The notes under the pieces were generated by a model that saw nothing but the letters and a program-made list of their open reading frames with translations, made no database searches and was not told where the DNA came from. The translations under genes were made by a program, and so were the position numbers. Positions 5,523-10,793 of a stretch of DNA of 10,793 nt are shown one piece after another (position 1 is the first letter of the stretch; each line of letters begins with the position of its first letter). Source of the stretch: an uncultured Lachnospiraceae bacterium. GTDB lineage: Bacteria > Bacillota > Clostridia > Lachnospirales > Lachnospiraceae. The DNA is taken from NCBI GenBank assembly GCA_958405355.1, contig CATYEA010000046.1:1-10793 (forward strand), written 5' to 3'.

Positions 5523-6317
5523 CTACATCCGATTGCACTTATCAAACACCGCTGAGGCCGCTTCAATGACAGCACTCCGCATTCCTTTAGTCTCAAGGAC
5601 TGCAACGCCTTCGATGGTCGTACCTCCCGGTGAACATACATTATCTTTTAATTTCCCCGGATGTTCCCCTGTTTCAAGAACCATTTTGGCAGAACCCAAA
5701 ACAGCCTGAGCTGCAAAAGTATAGGCTTTATCCCTAGGCATACCGTACTTCACCGCACTATCAGCCAGAGCTTCAATAAACATATAAACAAAAGCCGGAG
5801 AACTTCCGCTGGCTACGGTCACCGCGTTGATGAGATTTTCAGGAACAACCTCCATTTTCCCAAAAGAAGAAAAGAAAGCTTCAACCATCTGCCGTTCTTC
5901 ATCATTGTAAGCATCATCGGAAAAGCATACACCGCTCATCCCCTCGCCGACCATGGCCGGTGTATTCGGCATCGCCCGCACAACCCGAACATTTCCGCCC
6001 AAGCCTTCCTTCACCTGGGCAATGGAATAACTTGGCGCAATAGAAATTACAATCTGATCTTCCCGGATTTTTCCCGATAATTTTTTAAGTATTTCCGGAT
6101 AAACCTGAGGTTTAATTGCCAGCACCAGATATTTCACATCAGCCGCACAGGAGACGGCATCCATCACATAGCCTACTCCTGTTTTTTCATTGACTGCCTG
6201 ACAATCTTTTTCTAAAAGCGCAGTAAATACAACTTCCTCCGGTTTAAATACCTTTAAACACCCCGAGAGCATGGCCTGCCCCATATTACCCATTCCTATA
6301 AAACCTAATGTCTTCAT
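5523..6317 (-). CDS. proC: Pyrroline-5-carboxylate reductase (ProC)
   Basis: ProC reduces 1-pyrroline-5-carboxylate to L-proline with NAD(P)H, the last step of proline synthesis. The 264-residue product has the N-terminal Rossmann motif GFIGMGNMGQAM (5-16), the central AIKPQ (67-71) and VRAMPNTPAMVGEG (113-126), and the helical dimerisation domain. That domain carries ASGSSPAFVYMFIEALADSAVKYG and the C-terminal signature SPGGTTIEG (229-237), all as expected. I chose the ATG at 6315-6317, which has AAGGAGG 6 nt upstream. A longer frame reaching 6377 would start inside the yebC terminator and add 20 residues unlike the family. It leads a two-gene unit with the Nudix gene and has its own candidate promoter. 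Confidence 0.97.
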   Translation of the reverse strand: MKTLGFIGMGNMGQAMLSGCLKVFKPEEVVFTALLEKDCQAVNEKTGVGYVMDAVSCAADVKYLVLAIKPQVYPEILKKLSGKIREDQIVISIAPSYSIAQVKEGLGGNVRVVRAMPNTPAMVGEGMSGVCFSDDAYNDEERQMVEAFFSSFGKMEVVPENLINAVTVASGSSPAFVYMFIEALADSAVKYGMPRDKAYTFAAQAVLGSAKMVLETGEHPGKLKDNVCSPGGTTIEGVAVLETKGMRSAVIEAASAVFDKCNRM

Positions 6318-6362
6318 GCATGTCCTCCTTATCTGTCCATCCCGCCAAAAGCAGCAGGATAT

Positions 6363-6390
6363 AATATAAAAGGACACTTGAAATTTTCAA
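6363..6390 (-). promoter_or_regulatory. Predicted promoter for proC, overlapping the yebC terminator
   Basis: The minus strand has TTGAAA (6385-6390, 5/6), a 16-bp spacer and TATATT (6363-6368, 5/6). The start would be near 6356, past the terminator hairpin, leaving a leader of about 39 nt to proC. AT-rich hairpins readily contain such hexamers, so this is moderate evidence. Confidence 0.5.
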
Positions 6391-6400
6391 ATGCCCTTTT
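6368..6400 (-). terminator. Rho-independent terminator after yebC
   Basis: A nearly perfect 33-nt palindrome (AAAAGG...CCTTTT) begins 17 nt beyond the yebC stop. In minus-strand RNA it can form about 13 pairs, two of them G-U, around a small loop, followed by UAUAUUAUAU. The stem is AT-rich, so efficiency may be partial. Confidence 0.65.
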
Positions 6401-6416
6401 GCCTTGTCCCTACATA

Positions 6417-7145
6417 TTATTCGTCCCAGTTGTGATATACATTCTGTACATCGTCATCATCATCCAATAAATCCAAAATACGATTCATCTTTTTAATATC
6501 TTCTTCATTTGACAATGTGCCCCATGTCTGAGGAATCATAGTCACTTCTGCAGAAGCCATTGGAATGCCTTCTTTTTCAAGATTTTCACGCACGACACTG
6601 AAATCTTCCGGTGCTGTTGTAATTTCAAAACTGTCTTCTTCGTCGGCAAAATCCTCTGCGCCGGCATCCAGTGCGATCATCATCAGGTCATCCGCATCCA
6701 TATCACATTCTTCTTTATCAACAATGATCAAACCTTTTTTATCAAACATAAAGGAAACACAGCCCATCGTACCAACAGAACCGCCGCCCTTTGTAAAAGC
6801 ATTTCGAACATTGGAAGCTGTACGATTACGATTATCCGTTAATGTCTCAACAATAATAGCAATACCGCTTGGTCCGTATCCTTCGTATGTAACGTTCTCG
6901 TAGTTTACGGAACCATCATCACCTGCGGCACGTTTGATACCACGCTCAATAGTATCATTCGGCATATTGTTTGCTTTAGCCTTGGCAATGACATCACGAA
7001 GACGGCTGTTGTTTGCAGGGTCAGCCCCGCCTTCTTTAACAGCTACGGCAATTTCACGACCGATGATTGTAAAAATCTTACCCTTTGCGGCATCATTCTT
7101 TTCTTTTTTATGTTTTATGTTGGCGAACTTTGAATGTCCTGACAT
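6417..7145 (-). CDS. yebC: YebC/TACO1-family protein
   Basis: This is a member of the widely conserved YebC/PmpR/TACO1 family. Members have been described as transcriptional regulators, and more recently as ribosome-associated factors that help translation of difficult (proline-rich) sequences; which applies here cannot be told from sequence. The 242-residue product starts with the hallmark [26 protein letters not shown] and continues with [26 protein letters not shown]. It also has [39 protein letters not shown], covering the three family domains, and a very acidic C-terminal helix ([11 protein letters not shown]). AAGGAG stands 7 nt before the ATG. It follows the CBS gene by 58 nt, has its own promoter and ends at a terminator. 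Complete and normal. Confidence 0.97.
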   Translation of the reverse strand: MSGHSKFANIKHKKEKNDAAKGKIFTIIGREIAVAVKEGGADPANNSRLRDVIAKAKANNMPNDTIERGIKRAAGDDGSVNYENVTYEGYGPSGIAIIVETLTDNRNRTASNVRNAFTKGGGSVGTMGCVSFMFDKKGLIIVDKEECDMDADDLMMIALDAGAEDFADEEDSFEITTAPEDFSVVRENLEKEGIPMASAEVTMIPQTWGTLSNEEDIKKMNRILDLLDDDDDVQNVYHNWDE

Positions 7146-7189
7146 AATAACACTCCTTATCTTTTCTATAATTCGTTTCTAACTGTAAT

Positions 7190-7218
7190 ATTCTATCATC
7201 CATTTAGGATTCTTGCAA
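7190..7218 (-). promoter_or_regulatory. Predicted sigma-A promoter for yebC
   Basis: The minus strand has TTGCAA (7213-7218, 4/6), a 17-bp spacer and TAGAAT (7190-7195, 5/6). The -35 box lies within the last codons of the upstream CBS gene. I see no terminator hairpin between the two genes, so yebC may be read both from this promoter and from the upstream operon. Confidence 0.5.
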
Positions 7219-8061
7219 GGTCTTGTTTTGAACCGGAGCCACTTTTACCATCTGTATCATATTATCGGCGACTCCGATGACCTGAAAATGATATCCCCTG
7301 TAAGATACACTGGCCTTTTCATCTTCCGAAGGAATATGTTCCAGCCGCGATATGAGAAAACCATTCAGCGTATCGAAATCATCATCAAATTCGATTTCCA
7401 GAACATCCTCCACTTCTGAAAGCTCCGTCAAACCTTTCATTAAATATGTATGGTCTTCCAACTCCTGAATAAAATGCTCATCCACATCATATTCATCCAG
7501 AATATTTCCAACAATCTCTTCCAGAATATCTTCCATGGAAATCACTCCGGCCGTCTGACCGTACTCATCGATCACGATGGCCAGGTGGACAGATTTATTT
7601 TTCATCTCACGAAAAAGATGGCTGATATTCTGTGTCTCCGGAACAAAATACGGCTGACGCATGACTTCCCGGATTGGTTTTCCCTCCGGACAGGCCAGCA
7701 AAGATTTTAAAACATCTTTGATATGTAAAATACCTACAATGTTATCCACATCTTTTTCATACACCGGATATCTGGAATACCGGTCGTCCGCCATCCGTAT
7801 GGCAATCTCCCGCAGCGGCATTTCCACCTCAAAGCCCGCAATATGCTTCCGGTGCGTCATTACTTCCGAAGCCAGCTTATCGTCAAATTCCATAATATTA
7901 CTGATCATCTTAGCTTCCTGGGCATCAATGGCCCCCTGCTCATGCCCCTCGCTGACCATCTGAATGATCTCTTCTTCCATCTTTTCTTCCTGTTTTTCAT
8001 CGTCAGAATCATTTCTGAACCATTTCCCAAAAGTTTTTCTCCAGGGATTACCTTCGTCCAT
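7204..8061 (-). CDS. CBS-pair/CorC-HlyC domain protein, soluble form
   Basis: The product (285 residues from the chosen start) has a charged N-terminus, a CBS pair and a C-terminal CorC/HlyC (transporter-associated) domain. CBS1 is at about 63-123 (VMTHRKHIAGFE, YSRYPVYEKDVDNIVGILHIKDV). CBS2 is at about 128-188 (HLAIVIDEYGQTAGVISMEDILEEIVG). The CorC domain is at about 195-275 (FDTLNGFLISRLEHIP). Relatives fused to a membrane DUF21/CNNM domain are implicated in magnesium/cobalt efflux. This one has no membrane domain, like E. coli CorC, so it may regulate a separate transporter; the label 'hemolysin' should not be taken literally. I prefer the ATG at 8059-8061, preceded by GAAGGAG (spacing 11). 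An ATG at 8089-8091, one base past the mazF stop, would add MNIHEGEDIS and could be used by translational coupling. Confidence 0.88.
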   Translation of the reverse strand: MDEGNPWRKTFGKWFRNDSDDEKQEEKMEEEIIQMVSEGHEQGAIDAQEAKMISNIMEFDDKLASEVMTHRKHIAGFEVEMPLREIAIRMADDRYSRYPVYEKDVDNIVGILHIKDVLKSLLACPEGKPIREVMRQPYFVPETQNISHLFREMKNKSVHLAIVIDEYGQTAGVISMEDILEEIVGNILDEYDVDEHFIQELEDHTYLMKGLTELSEVEDVLEIEFDDDFDTLNGFLISRLEHIPSEDEKASVSYRGYHFQVIGVADNMIQMVKVAPVQNKTLQES

Positions 8062-8092
8062 ACTTATATCTTCTCCTTCATGTATATTCATC

Positions 8093-8434
8093 TTATAATT
8101 CTAAACTGATACTCAGTGCCTTGTCTACCTTTTTTAGAATTTCCACATCCAAATGGCATACTTTTTCTTTTAAACGTTTTTTATCAATGGTCCGTACCTG
8201 CTCCAAAAGAATGACTGAATCCTTCACAAGCTGATATCTGGACGCATCCAGCTCCACATGGGTCGGAAGCTTTGCTTTATTCATTCGTGAGGTAATTGCC
8301 GCACAGATAACCGTTGGACTGTGCTTATTTCCGGTGTCGTTCTGAATGATCAGGACTGGTCTCACTCCGCCCTGTTCCGATCCGACCACCGGCCTTAAAT
8401 CAGCATAAAATATATCTCCGCGTTTAATAACCAC
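8093..8434 (-). CDS. mazF: MazF/EndoA-type mRNA interferase (PemK family)
   Basis: This is a sequence-specific endoribonuclease toxin of the MazF/PemK family. From the GTG at 8432-8434 the product is 113 residues and begins [20 protein letters not shown], closely matching B. subtilis EndoA. With this start the catalytic pair falls at R25 (GGVRPVL) and T48 (AAITSR), the same numbers as in EndoA, which with AGGAG 10 nt upstream decides the start. A GTG three codons earlier lies only 1 nt from the Shine-Dalgarno. The later family blocks [13 protein letters not shown] and [17 protein letters not shown] are intact, so the enzyme should be active. The usual Firmicute arrangement alr-antitoxin-endoA is incomplete: no antitoxin gene fits into the 95 bp between alr and this start. 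Confidence 0.95.
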   Translation of the reverse strand: MVIKRGDIFYADLRPVVGSEQGGVRPVLIIQNDTGNKHSPTVICAAITSRMNKAKLPTHVELDASRYQLVKDSVILLEQVRTIDKKRLKEKVCHLDVEILKKVDKALSISLEL

Positions 8435-8459
8435 ACATTTCACACTCCTGATAAATCTC

Positions 8460-8486
8460 TAAGATGAATTATTCCCATTTATCTTA
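8460..8486. repeat. Inverted repeat upstream of mazF
   Basis: TAAGATGAAT (8460-8469) and ATTTATCTTA (8477-8486) pair over 10 bp with one mismatch around a 7-nt loop. No T-tract follows on the minus strand, so it is not a convincing terminator. It sits in the short alr-mazF gap, about 15 nt upstream of the mazF ribosome binding site, where it could be an operator or an mRNA structure. A TTGACA is present on the minus strand at 8515-8520, but only a poor -10 box follows at 17 bp. Confidence 0.3.
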
Positions 8487-8529
8487 AGTATATTCATCAG
8501 GGGTTTAAGGTTCCTGTCAAATTCCACCG

Positions 8530-9708
8530 TCAACGCAAATAATTAACGATACCTATCGTTTTCCCATTTTTCATATATACCCTTGGCACCCGCCGGGACA
8601 CATCGCAGACAAATTCATAGTTAAAGGAACCGGCCATCTCAGAAATTTCCTCAACGGAAAGCATTTCCTGGCCGTCCTTTCCGATCAATGTGACCGCATC
8701 ACCATCAGCCACCTCCGGTATATCTGTCACATCCACCATGAACTGGTCCATACATATTCTTCCGATGATCGGCGCCCGGTGACCACGAATCAGCACCGAC
8801 GACCGATTGGAAAGGGCCCTTGGATATCCATCCGCATAGCCCACCGGAACGGTCGCGATCCGTGTCGGTCCCTTAGTCACATAGGTGGCTCCATAACCAA
8901 CAGTGACGCCTGCCGGTACTTCCTTGACATGAACCACATGGCTGTGTAATGACATGACCGGTTTTAACGGCAGCCGCTCTTCTTCCATTTCATGAGACGG
9001 ATATAACCCATAAAGGATAATCCCTGCCCGAACCATGTTCATATGCTCCGACTGTAATTCCATAATCGATGCACTGTTGGAGCAATGAAAAATCTCCACC
9101 GGAATTCCCCGTCTTTTGACACCGTCGATCATCTCGTGAAATTTAGCGATCTGTCCGTCCACATGGGTCTTATCCCGCATATCCGCGCAGGCAAAATGTG
9201 TGAACATTCCCTGAATTCGAAGATTCCCTAAATGACTAATTTTCTCAATTTCATCCAGACTTTCTTTTCCCGGCAGAAATCCGATACGGCTCATCCCCGT
9301 ATCGATTTTTATATGTATGTCAGCAATTTTCCCAGCAGTTCCTGCCGCCGCATCAAATGCCTCCGCCATTTCATAACTGTAAATTGTCGGTGTGATATCC
9401 CACTGTACCATGTCCGGATACTGAGCCTCACAGGTATAGCCAAGTACCAGTATCGGTTTCCTGATACCGTCCCGACGCAGTTCGATACCCTCATCCACCG
9501 TGGCCACAGCAAACCAGTTAAATCCCATTTCATCCAACTCGTGGGCAAAAATCTTTGCTCCATGCCCGTAGGCATCCGCTTTGATAACTCCCATCAGCAT
9601 GGCGCCATCTGCTTTGCACTTTTTAATTCCGTCTACGTTATATTTTAAAGCATCTAAATCTATCCTGGCATAAATCCGATAGATACTGCCTGTTTCACTC
9701 TTGTTCAA
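8530..9708 (-). CDS. alr: Alanine racemase (Alr)
   Basis: A PLP enzyme that interconverts L- and D-alanine to supply D-Ala for peptidoglycan. The 392-residue product has the N-terminal TIM barrel with the PLP lysine K43 (VIKADAYGHG), then IKIDTGMSRIGF (133-144, K134 and R141), HCSNSAS (208-214) and MVRAGIILYGLYP. The C-terminal beta domain carries the second catalytic base Y272 (VGYGATY) and GRICMDQ (316-322). All key residues are present. The start is TTG (9706-9708), preceded at 11 nt by GAGG; no ATG, GTG or other TTG lies between it and the in-frame stop upstream, and later ATGs would remove conserved residues. It follows the nnr gene by 21 nt, so both are likely on one mRNA. Low-efficiency initiation at TTG may set modest expression. 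Confidence 0.96.
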   Translation of the reverse strand: MNKSETGSIYRIYARIDLDALKYNVDGIKKCKADGAMLMGVIKADAYGHGAKIFAHELDEMGFNWFAVATVDEGIELRRDGIRKPILVLGYTCEAQYPDMVQWDITPTIYSYEMAEAFDAAAGTAGKIADIHIKIDTGMSRIGFLPGKESLDEIEKISHLGNLRIQGMFTHFACADMRDKTHVDGQIAKFHEMIDGVKRRGIPVEIFHCSNSASIMELQSEHMNMVRAGIILYGLYPSHEMEEERLPLKPVMSLHSHVVHVKEVPAGVTVGYGATYVTKGPTRIATVPVGYADGYPRALSNRSSVLIRGHRAPIIGRICMDQFMVDVTDIPEVADGDAVTLIGKDGQEMLSVEEISEMAGSFNYEFVCDVSRRVPRVYMKNGKTIGIVNYLR

Positions 9709-9729
9709 TTCAATCTCAACCTCGGTTTC

Positions 9730-10793
9730 TCAATTCAGTCTTGTAAACACTCCCAAAAGACCTTCTATAATTTCCACACTGGTCATCCCTATGGCGCTGA
9801 AACGCTCCGCCGCAGCATCCCCGGCACACCCGTGAAGATAAACGCCCATATAGGCGGCTTTAAATAACTCCATACGGGCACCAGTAAGCGCCCCGATCAT
9901 TCCTGCAAGCACATCGCCGGAACCTCCGGTGGCCATCCCGTGATTGCCGCTGCAGTTAAAATAAATCTGTTCACCGTCAGACACCACCGTCGAGCTGTCT
10001 TTTAAAACACAGATGAGTTTCCGGCTTTGAGCAAATTCCCTGGCTGCCTTGGCCCTGTCAGCCTTCAAATCTCCAATGGACTGGCCTGTCAGCCGGGCCA
10101 TTTCACCCATATGGGGAGTAATTATCGCATGTCCCTCGAGCATTGAATACCAGAATTCATGCTCCGCCAGAAGATTCAAACCGTCTGCATCCAAAACAAT
10201 CGGACAATCAGCCATTTGAAGAACTTTTTCGATATTTGCCGCCATCTCATGGGTTGTACCAATCCCCGGACCAATAACCAACGCATCCGCCCAATCCAGT
10301 ATTTCCTTCAATGCGCTGTCATCCACTTCCTCCCAGACCGAGATCATGGCCTGAGGAAGCTGACTTTGAAGAATAATACGATTTGCTTCCGGTGTCAGAA
10401 TCCGGACAAGCCCGGCTCCGGAAGCATAAGCAGCCCGTCCGGAAAAATAAGCGGCACCGCTCATATTTTTACTGCCTGCAATGATTAATATTTTACCATA
10501 ACTTCCCTTATTGGAATCATTTTTTCGCTCCGGCAGTTGTTCAAAATCCTGTACATCACAGGAAAAGCCCGCCACAGGATTTATTTCCAGAGATTTTTTC
10601 GGGAAACCGATATCCTCTACAAAGCAGACTCCTGCAATGTCCCGCCCCGGATAGAGAATCATTCCCCGTTTCATATAACCAAAGGTCACCGTCACATCTG
10701 CTTTCACCGCACAGCCAAGAACCTGTCCCGTGTCCGAAGAGAGGCCGGATGGCACGTCCACAGCCCATATTTTCCGGCGTTCACTGCCCTCCC
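9730..10793 (-). CDS. nnrD: Bifunctional NAD(P)HX epimerase/dehydratase, 5' end outside the window
   Basis: The full-length protein repairs hydrated NADH/NADPH. The N-terminal YjeF_N (NnrE) domain epimerises NAD(P)HX, and the C-terminal NnrD domain dehydrates it using ADP or ATP. The frame is open to the right edge, so an unknown number of N-terminal residues is missing; about 354 are present. The visible N-terminal part is the end of the epimerase domain (AVDVPSGLSSDTGQVLG, VTVTFGYMKRGMILYPG, FVEDIGFP). The complete dehydratase domain follows: KGSYGKILIIAGSKNMSGAAY, GAGLVRILTPE, ADALVIGPGIGT, PIVLDADGLNLL, AIITPHMGEMARL and the nucleotide-binding GMATGGSGDVLAG. A GNHG replaces the common GNPG, a minor change. 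It is the first visible gene of the unit running into alr. In many Firmicutes acpS lies just upstream, which cannot be checked here. Confidence 0.95.
   Translation of the reverse strand, partial: EGSERRKIWAVDVPSGLSSDTGQVLGCAVKADVTVTFGYMKRGMILYPGRDIAGVCFVEDIGFPKKSLEINPVAGFSCDVQDFEQLPERKNDSNKGSYGKILIIAGSKNMSGAAYFSGRAAYASGAGLVRILTPEANRIILQSQLPQAMISVWEEVDDSALKEILDWADALVIGPGIGTTHEMAANIEKVLQMADCPIVLDADGLNLLAEHEFWYSMLEGHAIITPHMGEMARLTGQSIGDLKADRAKAAREFAQSRKLICVLKDSSTVVSDGEQIYFNCSGNHGMATGGSGDVLAGMIGALTGARMELFKAAYMGVYLHGCAGDAAAERFSAIGMTSVEIIEGLLGVFTRLN

Noticed and set aside
6318..6377. A 20-residue N-terminal extension of ProC
   Set aside because: It would begin inside the yebC terminator and past the strong AAGGAGG site; the extra residues do not resemble the family, whose proteins start directly at the Rossmann motif.
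9309..9575. Frames inside alr on both strands (also 9232-9648 plus strand)
   Set aside because: They lie wholly within an intact alanine racemase with all catalytic residues and have no independent support.

Overview
The window looks like the chromosome of a spore-forming, low-to-mid GC Firmicute of class Clostridia, most likely a Lachnospiraceae member. The reasons are AGGAGG-type ribosome binding sites, frequent TTG/GTG starts, a SpoIIM homologue, Firmicute-type scpA/scpB, EndoA/MazF and YebC proteins, and a nudix-spoIIM-xerD block that resembles the Bacillus subtilis arrangement. This assignment is inferred from protein character and gene order, not from a search. It is mostly a housekeeping region: I see no RNA genes, CRISPR arrays, insertion sequences or prophage genes.

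All genes except one lie on the minus strand, so they read from right to left. From the right edge: a bifunctional NAD(P)HX repair protein (nnrE/nnrD type, 5' end outside the window), alanine racemase (alr), a MazF/EndoA-type RNase with no antitoxin gene beside it, a soluble CBS-CorC protein, and yebC ending at a hairpin terminator. Next come proC and a Nudix hydrolase, ending at a second strong terminator. Then spoIIM and xerD, ending at a bidirectional terminator.

The exception is a plus-strand aroF-type DAHP synthase gene (2210-3244). It stands alone between a perfect-consensus promoter (TTGACA-N17-TATAAT) and the terminator it shares with xerD. Left of it, divergently transcribed, is a tight three-gene minus-strand operon: a site-2-protease-like membrane protein whose HExxH motif has become HELPK, then scpA and scpB for chromosome condensation.

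Functionally the window joins cell-wall precursor supply (alr), metabolite repair and nucleotide clean-up (nnr, Nudix), proline and aromatic amino-acid synthesis (proC, aroF), translation and RNA control (yebC, mazF), chromosome segregation (xerD, scpA, scpB) and sporulation engulfment (spoIIM). No wholly new system is evident. The points most worth a second look are: (1) the degenerate M50 protein in front of scpAB; (2) a sigma-E-like promoter lying inside the terminator in front of spoIIM, placed so that the new transcript escapes the hairpin; (3) a XerD-like recombinase lacking the usual hairpin lysine; (4) MazF without an adjacent antitoxin; (5) an atypical Nudix box.
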